Below, one piece after another: positions 1-8,391 of a DNA stretch of 21,399 nt. A program made the translations under genes and the position numbers. This DNA is from Didymodactylos carnosus (lineage: Eukaryota; Rotifera; Eurotatoria; Philodinida; Philodinidae), in contig CAJNOQ010003105.1 in the NCBI GenBank assembly GCA_905250885.1, forward strand, positions 1 through 21,399, written 5' to 3'. The notes beneath the pieces are model-generated. The model did no database searches. It was not told where the DNA came from and worked only from the letters and a program-made list of their open reading frames with translations. Within the stretch, counting starts at the first letter, position 1, and each line of letters opens with the position of its first letter.

Positions 1-436
1 AGTGCCTGTTATCTTTCCTTACATCAGACATCTTAATGTTATGGTTTATTACACGGCATCTTGCGCATGAACAAGCAAACAGCTACGTATTTTTGTATGA
101 CCTTGAATATTCAATACAGGAAATAATAATTCATACATTTTGCAAATATTCGTATTAATACAAGATCTAAGAAGCGATAAAATGCATTTTTTCTGATCAC
201 CTTGAAAAAAAGAAAAGGAAATTGTTTCTTTAATGAATAAAGCTGTTTTTATTTGTCTTCATTTTTCCATGTGCTTTTAGACAATATCCAACGATATTGG
301 TAAGTGATCGTATTTATGTAATAAATAATTTGAATTAAATCATAATAATGTGGTAGGTACTAAGAAACTAGATAAATTTACAGATAAGTTTACACAGATT
401 AATCAAAGTTAAAAAAAGTAAATTCTAAGCTGATGT
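1..436. other. intergenic, no gene seen
   Basis: AT-rich DNA downstream of the VOC gene. No frame on either strand codes for anything recognisable, and no repeat or RNA gene was found. Confidence 0.5.
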
Positions 437-934
437 CTACGTGAATTGCTGTGTAATGAGTACTCCAACGATTAATGCTGTTATGGTTGTTATTGTTGCT
501 AGTGATTTCCATCCAATGAACGTTCGCCAATCAAAATGATTGACAGCTTCAATATTATTACCATCGGCATCAATCACAAATGCTCCATAATAAAATCTAT
601 GATACTGTGGCCGAAAACCTGGTGCTCCATTATCTTTGGCACCATTGATCAATGCTACACGATAAAATTCATCGACTGCGGTGCGTGATTTAGCCACAAA
701 TGCAATATGATTACCACTACGACGATCATGCTGGCGAGACTCAAGTATTATATTATGACTGGGATTAGCTGCACCCACCCAGAATGCAGGGTATCGATGA
801 CCAAACCCAGCCGCTTTATTGTCAATGGTATACAACCTTTTATATCCTAATGTAGATAGAACGTTCTCATAGAATAACAACGTCTTATCGTATTCTGCTG
901 CTGGAGTACTAATACTGATATGATCAATAGACAT
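437..934 (-). CDS. VOC (glyoxalase-fold) family protein with C-terminal membrane anchor
   Basis: A single-exon 165-residue protein. It begins SIDHISI, the usual first strand of a VOC module, and continues through NHIAFVA and YYGAFVIDADGNNIEAV. The likely metal ligands are His5, His76 and Glu129, in the positions expected for the vicinal-oxygen-chelate superfamily. Family members act as lyases, dioxygenases or resistance proteins, so the substrate cannot be named. Residues about 145-161 (ATITTITALIVGVLI) form one hydrophobic helix ending four residues before the stop. That resembles a tail anchor, which the single-domain bacterial proteins I know of this type lack. The ATG is followed at once by the conserved first strand, so the start is secure. 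No intron is needed, unlike the SK channel and tyrosine hydroxylase genes. The core looks bacterial or fungal, so horizontal acquisition is plausible but unproven here. Confidence 0.85.
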   Translation of the reverse strand: MSIDHISISTPAAEYDKTLLFYENVLSTLGYKRLYTIDNKAAGFGHRYPAFWVGAANPSHNIILESRQHDRRSGNHIAFVAKSRTAVDEFYRVALINGAKDNGAPGFRPQYHRFYYGAFVIDADGNNIEAVNHFDWRTFIGWKSLATITTITALIVGVLITQQFT

Positions 935-1398
935 GTTTATATTGTTTCACAATGTCAAGCCGGGGTGGATGCAGCCAGTCAACGGAATAAGTATAAACAG
1001 TAACGTGACACTGGATAAAAAAAGGTATGTGTCTACAAGGTGTCTTTAAAGTCAACAGAACAGGTTTCTATTGTTTCCTAATTTTAGAATCTAAAAATGA
1101 GATATTAAAGCTTAATTTAATATTTACAAGAAAATAATTAATGATTTTTTTGCAGGATAATTCCTATCAGAAACCTTTTCTAGAAACTTGATCAGGAAAC
1201 TGACACTAAAACTGATTAGTCTACAGCTGGGTACTATGCTTTTCAATGGAATTCTTCAGTATTTGGGGCTGAGGGTGTCAGTAAAAGTTGATGAAAAATT
1301 AGCACGTTTTGATGAAAAATTTAACACTCTACAATAATCGATAAGAGCGGGACAACGACTATCATAATACATGTGGGGTTAGACTCAATAATGTGGGG
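935..1398. other. intergenic, no gene seen
   Basis: AT-rich spacer between the VOC gene and the rearranged patch. It has a short imperfect direct repeat built on GATGAAAAATT (around 1288-1320) and two GTGGGG-bearing repeats at its right end, listed separately. No coding potential was recognised. Confidence 0.45.
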
Positions 1399-1402
1399 TT
1401 AG
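1371..1402. repeat. direct repeat ATGTGGGGTTAG x2
   Basis: Twelve identical bases occur at 1371-1382 and 1391-1402, separated by eight bases. Each copy contains TGTGGGG. The telomere repeat described for the bdelloid Adineta vaga is TGTGGG, so this could be an internal telomere-like scrap. Two copies are too few to be sure. The second copy overlaps the stop codon of the Cys/His-rich frame on the minus strand. Confidence 0.4.
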
Positions 1403-1539
1403 GAACAGTTTCTACAATTTATCTCACCAGAACGCTTATGCTCTCGATGCGGTACAAGCTGTTCAGAACAAATTTTACAGAGTTTATACTGTTCATGACC
1501 TTCAGAGCGATAATGTCCAAATCCATGACATTTTTGATC
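1399..1539 (-). pseudogene. Cys/His-rich C-terminal fragment, possible mobile-element relic
   Basis: This 46-codon frame has no start codon. It reads with the spacing C-x2-G-x-G-H, then C-x2-C, H-x2-H and a final C-x2-C (KLCKICSEQ ... INCRNCS) before a TAA. The density and pairing of Cys and His suggest a zinc-binding module, though I cannot name the family. In the same frame just upstream, across one TAA (1543-1545), lies KNKSKKNHP. Its DNA (1553-1573) is identical over 21 bases to 4586-4606 in the broken ORF at 4374-4945. I infer the decayed end of an element protein. The function is unknown. Confidence 0.4.
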
Positions 1540-1574
1540 GGTTTATGGATGATTCTTCTTGCTCTTATTTTTTA

Positions 1575-1839
1575 CGGACATAAAATAATAATGAGCTTGG
1601 CCAGTTCCAAGTTCAGATATTTCAGGTAATTTTTTTCCTGATTGAATATTATTCGGTATTTGACTGCATATAATTAAGGTCAAAACAAATGTTAGAACGG
1701 AAGTAAACGGCAAGATAAGTAATATTCGAAACCATATCACAGTACCGATATTCGTCATATCGTGTGCAATACTGAGAGAATAAACGAAGCTGACGTGAGC
1801 TAAAAAATAACTGATGTGTGATATTGAAAGAAATAACAT
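1575..1839 (-). pseudogene. 5' fragment of Frag1/DRAM-like gene (inverted duplicate)
   Basis: The first 88 codons of the neighbouring 2354-3133 gene are repeated here in opposite orientation, with three of the four mismatches of the 405-bp arm falling inside it. One changes residue 16 (Val here, Ala in the intact copy). The copy ends abruptly after the motif LPEISELG and YYFMS, then runs into unrelated KNKSKKNHP and a stop. Only the first membrane helix and part of the second would be made, so it cannot be a working copy. Confidence 0.85.
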
Positions 1840-1979
1840 TTATCATATGCATCTTTCCTTATCATAGTACGTGATGAAGAAAAAACAAGAAAAATATTTG
1901 TTTTTGCTACGTCAACTCTATTGACATAAAGATCTTGAGGGAGAACAGCGCTGTCATTCGATACTAAAGACTTGTTCGA
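1575..1979. repeat. left arm of 405-bp inverted duplication
   Basis: The reverse complement of this arm matches 2214-2618 over its full length with four mismatches that I can count (about 99% identity) and no indels. It carries the upstream region and first 88 codons of the Frag1/DRAM-like gene. Both edges are sharp. Confidence 0.95.
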
Positions 1980-1987
1980 GGTTTGGT

Positions 1988-2146
1988 CAGTGAAAAAAAC
2001 TGAAAAAAGCTGACTTTTTTTCCGTGATTTTCAGCATTTTTCGTATATCTCGAGAAGGAAAGCATATCTTTTAGAAAAACAAATTTCCATTCTGAGATAG
2101 GGTCTGAAGTATCTGTGGTAAAAATTTGAGCTCGATCCGACCATTT
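1988..2146. repeat. partial copy of the 4946-5698 foldback family in the inverted-repeat spacer
   Basis: The 234-bp spacer between the 405-bp arms is related to the foldback element. Bases 1988-2053, reverse-complemented, match 5007-5072 in 65 of 66 positions. From about 2028 the same DNA also aligns directly with 5079-5200, with looser identity: CAGCATTTTTC...CTCGAG, then a stretch around GAGCTCRATC. The switch of orientation arises because the element has an internal hairpin whose loop is flipped here. Confidence 0.8.
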
Positions 2147-2213
2147 TTTTGTAATGTGACCCGATGAAAACTGAAGTTTTCCCTTAACAGTACCCTTAAC
2201 CAGTATGGAAACG

Positions 2214-2618
2214 TCGAACAAGTCTTTAGTATCGAATGACAGCGCTGTTCTCCCTCAAGATCTTTATGTCAATAGAGTTGACGTAGCAAAAACAAATATT
2301 TTTCTTGTTTTTTCTTCATCACGTATTATGATAAGGAAAGATGCATATGATAAATGTTATTTCTTTCAATATCACACATCAGTTATTTTTTAGCTCACGC
2401 CAGCTTCGTTTATTCTCTCAGTATTGCACACGATATGACGAATATCGGTACTGTGATATGGTTTCGAATATTACTTATCTTGCCGTTTACTTCCGTTCTA
2501 ACATTTGTTTTGACCTTAATTATATGCAGTCAAATACCGAATAATATTCAATCAGGAAAAAAATTACCTGAAATATCTGAACTTGGAACTGGTCAAGCTC
2601 ACTATTATTTTATGTCCG
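2214..2618. repeat. right arm of 405-bp inverted duplication
   Basis: Partner of 1575-1979. It starts about 140 bases upstream of the intact Frag1/DRAM-like ORF and ends inside it, after codon 88. The sequences diverge immediately outside both ends. Confidence 0.95.
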
Positions 2619-3133
2619 GTTTTATTATTTTGATTCCACAACTATTAATCATATTTATTGGTAGATTTCAATTTCTAATTCAATCTCAAACAATTATCCA
2701 TCGTGTTATAATATTTTTTATTCATGTCATTGCACTCATCTCTGGCATATTTGTTCTAATTATGGCCATTGTAAGCCTCGACGATCGTGAACATATACAC
2801 GACATCGGGGCAATCGGGACATTTAGTAGCATTTCAACCTATTGTCTTCTTCATACCATTACTATAATTTATCTGTTCATCCATCGATCAAAAGCTTCAG
2901 AACATTCAAATTTTATTTTAGTATTGTGGTTTCTTGGATGTACTATCATCACGATTACCTGTTCAATTATTTGGGTAATCACATTTGCAAGCATTCCTGA
3001 ATATATTGCTGCCGGTACACCTTTTCTCTACTTTCTTGGTTTCGTACCACAATTTTGGAAGAACGCAAAACAAATAAAACAAACTGCCAATCTCACTTTT
3101 ACGATACACTATTCAAATCAAAGCACAACTTGA
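2354..3133 (+). CDS. Frag1/DRAM/Sfk1-family multi-pass membrane protein
   Basis: A 259-residue hydrophobic protein. Six membrane helices can be placed at about 37-59, 84-103, 117-141, 157-177, 187-210 and 218-233. The motif LPEISELG (71-78), followed by YYFMSGF, is the extracellular-loop signature of the Frag1/DRAM/Sfk1 family. That family includes PGAP2 (GPI-anchor remodelling), DRAM and TMEM150 (lysosome or plasma membrane). The segment EHIHDIGA (147-153) also fits the family. The subfamily cannot be settled, so no symbol is given. A stop lies directly before ATG 2354; Met28 (2435) is an equally credible start, because recognisable family sequence begins there. The ORF is intronless. Its first 88 codons and upstream region are duplicated in inverted orientation at 1575-1979, so hairpin-forming transcription across the locus could affect expression. 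Confidence 0.75.
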   Translation: MLFLSISHISYFLAHASFVYSLSIAHDMTNIGTVIWFRILLILPFTSVLTFVLTLIICSQIPNNIQSGKKLPEISELGTGQAHYYFMSGFIILIPQLLIIFIGRFQFLIQSQTIIHRVIIFFIHVIALISGIFVLIMAIVSLDDREHIHDIGAIGTFSSISTYCLLHTITIIYLFIHRSKASEHSNFILVLWFLGCTIITITCSIIWVITFASIPEYIAAGTPFLYFLGFVPQFWKNAKQIKQTANLTFTIHYSNQSTT

Positions 3134-3504
3134 AAAATGTCAAAGTTTTATTTGATATGGCATACGGATTACGGCAAAAGTTCATTATCATCGATGGAAG
3201 AAGATGCAATACCCAGTAGAACACTTTAAGCCGAATTCTATCATCTAAAGTTTTCAAATCTTAACAAGTCTTTTTCAGCATTCTGAATCGTGTATTTGAT
3301 GAAACAAACAGTTTGAAGGTATCGTTCCAATGGAATCTCGGGGCAATCTTCTCTTACTATGATCGATGGCACTGCGCGTGGTTGACTTGAAAAAGAGAAA
3401 CAACTGCTCTCGTTCCAAGAAAATGTCAATCAGTCATTCGCCAAAAGTGGATTTCAGATTGAAAGGTAGATCAAAGCTGAATGAATTGATTTTGTGAATC
3501 ATAT
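3134..3504. other. spacer with a short unassigned minus-strand ORF
   Basis: This lies between the Frag1/DRAM-like gene and the thioesterase pseudogene and is less AT-rich than the distant intergenic DNA. A 62-codon minus frame (3241-3429) contains a plausible-looking stretch (REDCPEIPLERYLQTVCF), but I recognise no family. The plus strand has an open stretch of similar length. It may be another decayed exon; otherwise nothing is seen. Confidence 0.3.
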
Positions 3505-4290
3505 TCAATCGAAATCGGCGAACATCAATCCTTGTTCGTCCTCACTAACAGCAGTCGAATTCTGTTGATCTTTCTTTTCTACGCTAATTCCATTTGAAAT
3601 CGAGAAATGCTCGTTCAGATGGAAGTGAGAACCTCGATGTCGAATCGTTGTATGATCAATCGAAAAAAATAAAATCACAATTACAGTTGAGGCTTCGAAG
3701 ATGTGAAAGTCATGCAATCGAAGATGTGAAACTTTGTAATTCTGTTTGAAGACCTTGACAGAAGGCGGAAGAACGGGCGATTCGATCGATTCGTAGCCAG
3801 GATCTTCCATAAGCATCTGACGCGACAGAGAACATGAAGTGATGACGATTTGCGCTATTAAGACAGAACAAGCCACTCGCTGCTTTTTATCGAGAGTCAT
3901 CCATTGTTCAATGTAGAAAGCTCGTTCATCCCATCCGACAATACGAGCTGTGAACGAGAGCCGATCATCCAATTGAAGACTCTGTCGATATTGAATGCGA
4001 AGAGCACGATGAGAAAACCCATTTTTGCATCGTTTTTTCGTCTGTGCGCCCTTGCCGCCCACAGACCGGTCTCGAATAAAAGGAAGATTCGACTGAACTC
4101 GGCCTCGCGCAAATGGCGAGTATTGTTCATATGCAAATTCATGTCCAAATCATTGGGCCAATAACGACCGGTCACCACCGACTCCACCTAGAGGTTTTAC
4201 TTTTTTGGAAGGAGAGCAAGGAGAGCAACACCATACGAGTAAAATAACCAACGTTACTTCTCTCTTTCCACACATAGCGAGCAGTTGCAT
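3505..4290 (-). pseudogene. THEM6: THEM6-like hot-dog thioesterase, frameshifted
   Basis: Three pieces of a THEM6-type protein (4HBT/hot-dog fold) follow in order. First, from ATG 4290, comes a short hydrophobic N-terminus (TLVILLVWCC). Next, in another frame (about 4187-4025), is TGRYWPNDLDMNLHMNNTRH and LREAEFSRIFL, the family's hallmark DLDxxxHMNN...YLREADFxR region. Last, back in the first frame (about 4022-3505), come LRIQYRQSLQLDDRL, IVGWDERAFYIEQ and LPPSVKVFKQN. THEM6 is an endoplasmic-reticulum membrane protein of poorly known substrate. Two opposite single-base shifts are required, each near an A-run. About 30 residues between the anchor and the hot-dog domain are also missing, and the first frame meets a stop at 4150. 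No GT-AG intron repairs this. I call it a pseudogene; homopolymer assembly errors could explain the shifts but not the deletion. The last 70 or so codons are not recognisable. Confidence 0.75.
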
Positions 4291-4373
4291 CTTCCTTTCT
4301 TTTATGTGTGTGTACACGCAGCGTGCGCTACCCATATATACTTCTCTTGATATCTTCGTAATTACTAATTAAT

Positions 4374-4945
4374 ATGCCTTACAATCAATATGTGAATCTG
4401 ACGACGGCAGAAAACGATCACATGGTCAATGGAATTGGGCTCTAGGAAGCAGACGAAGAACTCAGACAGAGACGGCATCCTCAACCTCCTTTCTATCAAC
4501 CAGAGTGGTCGACTCCCAAACGACGGCACAATGACATTGATAATGGTGATGAAGAGATGGACGACGTTACGTTTCTTATGGCTGAAAAAAATAAGAGCAA
4601 GAAGAACCGCCCACAATCCGATATCGATGGACAACATCAAAACGCGAACGATCTTCAATCGACAACACAACAAAGTCAACCAGAACGACAACAGGACGGA
4701 AGAAGAGAGAACTCCGGACGGACGATGCTCATCTACAATTCTCTGAACAGAAAGAGAATGAACGAACACCGCAACGGGAGAGAAATCGGACAGAACGAAA
4801 GAAGTACAACGGTGAACGATTTTCAACAGCAAGTACAAGATGAAAACGTACGTCCCCGCACATCAATGAAAATCTCTCAACATGCTCTTCACTACGCGGC
4901 TGAACAGCATCTTCCTCCATCAAGAATTCTGTGCCAACCTGGTGT
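4374..4945 (+). pseudogene. Gln/Asn-rich basic ORF, likely retroelement ORF1/gag-type, broken
   Basis: ATG 4374 opens a frame with one in-frame TAG at 4443-4445. It is then open to 4945, where the foldback element begins. Beyond that it reads a few element-derived codons and stops at 4979. The product is hydrophilic and low-complexity: a Pro/Arg-rich part (RQRRHPQPPFYQPEWSTPKR), an acidic patch (DIDNGDEEMDDV), a basic cluster (KNKSKKNRP), a long Gln/Asn/Arg-rich region, then SQHALHYAAEQHLPPSRI, which looks like the start of a folded domain. This resembles N-terminal parts of retroelement ORF1 or gag-like proteins, but no diagnostic domain is present. Its base composition is richer in G+C than the surroundings. 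It shares a 21-base block with 1553-1573. Confidence 0.45.
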
Positions 4946-5007
4946 TGCTACTCAAACTGTCAGTCACTTTTCTCCATGAAAATAAAGGTGCCTCAATGTG
5001 CGTGCAT

Positions 5008-5098
5008 CGAGATATACGAAAAATGCTGAAAATCACGCAAAAAAAGTCAGCTTTTTTCAGTTTTTTTCACTGGCTTTCAGCATTTTTCATATATCTCG
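5008..5098. repeat. hairpin within the foldback element
   Basis: Arms 5008-5031 and 5075-5098 are inverted copies in 23 of 24 positions (CGAGATATAYGAAAAATGC...), enclosing a 43-base loop with runs of A and T. The arm-plus-loop unit recurs in flipped orientation at 1988-2053. Confidence 0.85.
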
Positions 5099-5284
5099 AG
5101 AGGAAAAGCGGTTTTCGTATATCTTCTGGGCAAAAATACATTGATTTTCTTTTTCGATGTTCTATCTCTGCTATAAATTGGAGCTCAATCGGACGTGTGC
5201 TCCACTTTTGGCAACAAGATGAAAAAAGAGGGAGGGGTACTCTTGAAAAGATGGTGGGTGCGGGTGATAAAATGGCACATATCC

Positions 5285-5422
5285 TCTTTACGAAACGTCA
5301 TACCTTGCAATTAATTCTAAGATATTTGATTTTTTTGGTTTATTTCTAATGGGGTCTATGAGAAATGGACAAAAAAATCAAATATTTTAGAATTGATTGC
5401 AAGGTATCACGTTTTGTAGAGA
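5285..5422. repeat. long hairpin within the foldback element
   Basis: Arms 5285-5337 and 5370-5422 are inverted copies over 53 bases with five mismatches, around a 32-base loop. The shared core is ATACCTTGCAATYAATTCTA. Confidence 0.9.
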
Positions 5423-5698
5423 ATTTTTTTCTGATCATTTTTGTGCACCCAACTACAAACACTGCTAAAGATTTTTTCGGTTGGACAGGATCATCTTTTC
5501 AAGGGAATTTCTATTTGATTTTCTATCCTTCATTCTCGGTTTGATGTTCTATCTCCGAGCGCACGTCACCAATGGCGTTCTTTTCGTAGAGAATGTCTAG
5601 CAATCTTTTTCAGATCTAAAAAAGTCTGCAAAAGATTCCAATTCTAAAAGAATCACCTTTATTTTCATGGAGAAACGTGACCGACACTTTCAGCAGCA

Positions 5699-6007
5699 TA
5701 GCATAAATTTTTCTATTGAGATTTGTAGCTTCCATAGATCAACATTCTCAACACAGTTGCATCTTAGTGGTCTGATATTGCGAAAAGAAATTAATTCGAA
5801 AGGCTGTCATTAGCAGCTCTACATACCCATTTATTAAATAACAAATGTTCGGAAATAAAAATGATATCAGAACTAATGATTTTAAGCCGTTCAATGGAAA
5901 TTTCAGAAAATAAATTAATCCGATTTATGCGTATGTACAATAAAAAGTAAACATCAACAACAACAACAAAAACAACAAATAAAAATTTTATTACTAAACA
6001 ACAACAA
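5699..6007. other. AT-rich spacer with a CAA-rich microsatellite
   Basis: This separates the foldback element from the 3' end of the SK channel gene. A short run of CAA repeats with small interruptions occupies about 5955-5979. No gene was found. Confidence 0.5.
5987..5992 (-). promoter_or_regulatory. candidate polyadenylation signal of the SK channel gene
   Basis: AATAAA occurs on the minus strand 16 bases after the stop codon. If it is used, the 3' UTR is very short. This is a motif match only. Confidence 0.35.
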
Positions 6008-8391
6008 TCATCGGTTCAATTTATCCATTAAAATATTCATTGTATCATGCATTGATTGTAAATTGATACCCATTGTTATCAGTCTATCTTCAATACCATC
6101 CACTTTCCGTTCCATATTAAGCACTTGCTGTGATACATCATTAGTGGTGAGATTTATAATTTTTTGTGAATTATGTAGCTCTGAGAGTGTTATAGCATTA
6201 TCACCTAATTTTCGTTGTTCCTGTTTTATTTTTCGAATGCAATGTATAGCTGTTAACAATTTTCGTTGGGCTTTAATATACTCAATGAACATTTCTTTTC
6301 CTCTCCGTTTCAGATACCATATTTTCCAGCCATATTTTACAACATTTGCAGCTTGATGTCGATGTTTTTTAGCCAGCTCAATATTAGTTACAAAATTATG
6401 AACATATTTTTCTGAACGGGTTAGTTCCAGTTTCTGTGAAATAACGGCAACTAGTAACGCTGTAGCAAAAACACCAATTAAACCGGATATTGCAGCAATA
6501 CCTAAAACAAATATTTATTGATTAATTTGATTAACATATAAATCATTTCAACAAACTAACCTCGTCCACAATACGTCGATGGTACAATATCGCCATAGCC
6601 TAGAAAAATTTCAAAAAATCAGTCAAAAAAAAATACAAACAAGTTATAGATTTATTTCATCAAAATCTCTAGGAAAATCAGTGCTGTAGTAAAAGTAAAA
6701 AAGTCATAGTTTTGATAAGATTATACAACTGCATCACTCGCACATCATTCGTAAAACAAAATTTTCACTTAGAGAACATAGTTAGAAGTTTGACATTCGA
6801 TAAGTTTTGTCTCGTCAATTTGATATTTTGAGAAACAAAGTCCATAAATCTTAACGTACTAACCACTATGAAAATATATCATAAAAGTTACAATATTTAG
6901 TGTAACAGTATCGGAAAAAGCTCTTATTTTTACGAGAGAAACATTTTGTTTTCGGACTATAAAACAAAAGGCGCTGGTTCAGTCAGATAACGTTTTTCAG
7001 TATTTTGAAAAAAAAATTACAGAATGACTTAGAGACTATCGCCGTATAATAAGTTTCATCAGTTGCTCTGTAAAAAGTCTCATATGAAAATAGAAAAAAA
7101 AACAGAAGATAGTATCTTGGAGGTGAAGTCAAAGGCAACATCTAGGGGAAATTCAAGTACAAAGGTTAACATTTTTTATTTTAAAATCCAACAAATTTTC
7201 GGTATTCCATGTAGTTGCACCTTGATACGCTAAACCCATAAAAGTGCATTTTTTATATAAGAATCACAATAACTTACCGATCGTTGTAAATGTTACAATA
7301 AAAAGCCACAATGCGTCTAACATTGGCATGTGACCCGTTTTCACATTGTAATCACATGCTCTCAGTGACCAACTGGCAATAAAAAAGGTGATGATACAAA
7401 ATGACATTAACGAGAAAGCCGGCGATTGTTTGATGTACGCTTTAATAACAAACTGAAAGTTGAACGACACCCGATTTAAATAGCCCAATGATTGTGATGA
7501 TGCGTCTCGAACAAGATGACTGCGCAGCATAATAAAACGACATAATAAATATAACCTAAAAAACATTGGCAGTGATAACATAACATCAATCGGTACATAA
7601 GAACCAGACGGTAATGCCGAGCTATCATCCCTATTCATCATTGTGGTTGAATTATCCATTGATGGGAACAATTGTGGTGATTGATATGGATTCGGATGGA
7701 GACTTATATAACCATGAACATACTGAGAACCCCATTCAACAAGAAAATGACCAGGTATCGGATGAATAGCGCATACAAATGCTTCTAAGATGATTAAGAA
7801 CAATTTTGAACGGGTCAGTGCTATTCTCCAATCATCGATAGAATTATCCACACAGTATAAACTGATATCCAAACGATGATAATAGAAAACAAAACCAGTT
7901 AAAATTATTGTCGTAAATGTAATGGTGGCTTTTATCAGTAAACTGATTGTTGTATCTTTATGATCCACTCGATTAAATGTAAGTTCATTTTCAGTTATCA
8001 TTAAAAAAATTCCCAAAAGAGCAATGGCACACATGATATCATTTGTTATACGTCGTCGAATATGGAGATCTTTTCGTTTAGCTAATCGATATCCAACATT
8101 TGACATCATTGATTTTTTAATAAATCGACGTTGTTGAATGGGTAACCGGTGAAGTTCGTAATCGTTTACGGATGTTTGCGTTGGTGACGTTGGCGAGATT
8201 GGTAATGTTATGTTTTCATTATGGACTACAGTGTTTGTTGGTATGCTAATTGTAGTCATTTGTGATGAAGATGATTGATGTGCGTCAGTTTTTGTTAACG
8301 ATGGTACTTCATTTCTTAGTTCGGTATATTTTACATTCGTACCAGTTACATTTAAGTTGATCAATGGTATACGAGGGTTATCAGCGGCCAT
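6008..8391 (-). CDS. KCNN: small-conductance Ca2+-activated K+ channel (SK/KCNN), three exons
   Basis: Exons are 8391-7278, 6599-6561 and 6501-6008. Introns 7277-6600 (678 bp) and 6560-6502 (59 bp) have GT...AG ends and keep the frame, giving 548 residues. The channel is a plasma-membrane tetramer that opens on calcium-calmodulin binding and shapes after-hyperpolarisation. Visible parts are a polar N-terminus (1-115) and S1 about 118-133, S2 152-171, S3 194-212, S4 271-290 and S5 324-341. The selectivity filter is TTIGYGDIVPSTYCGRG (GYG 372-374), with its Gly372 codon split by intron 1. S6 is about 386-403. The calmodulin-binding region follows (SEKYVHNFVTNIELAKKHRH, then AANVVKYGWKIWYLK, then RKLLTAIHCIRKIKQEQRKL), and a coiled coil ends near the stop. 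S4 has few arginines, as in SK channels. All core elements are intact. Confidence 0.95.
6600..7277 (-). other. intron 1 of the SK channel gene
   Basis: This 678-bp intron runs from donor GTAAGT to acceptor CTAG and is roughly ten times the other introns in the window. No alternative exon, repeat or embedded gene could be recognised in it. Confidence 0.85.

Larger units (their letters stand above)
4946..5698. mobile_element. 753-bp non-autonomous foldback element with terminal inverted repeats
   Basis: The 45-base ends 4946-4990 and 5654-5698 are inverted copies with a few mismatches; the shared inner part is CTCCATGAAAATAAAGGTG. Two further nested hairpins lie inside, at 5008-5098 and 5285-5422. 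There is no credible transposase, and the open frame at 4882-5349 is compositional. No target-site duplication is obvious, so the true ends may lie slightly outside these limits. It interrupts the ORF at 4374-4945. A related piece lies at 1988-2146. Confidence 0.7.

Noticed and set aside
1649..1852. Identical 67-codon frames in both arms (1649-1852 minus and 2341-2544 plus)
   Set aside because: They overlap the Frag1/DRAM-like frame in another phase and are identical only because the DNA is duplicated.
4365..4838. 157-codon minus-strand open frame opposite the Gln/Asn-rich ORF
   Set aside because: Shadow of the plus-strand ORF; composition is that of an antisense reading, with no motif.
4882..5349. 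155-codon plus-strand open frame
   Set aside because: It lies inside the foldback element and is a by-product of its hairpins and AT-rich runs; there is no protein-like motif.
5955..5979. CAA run as coding polyglutamine
   Set aside because: It lies in the AT-rich spacer past the SK channel stop codon with no open frame of note; treated as a microsatellite.
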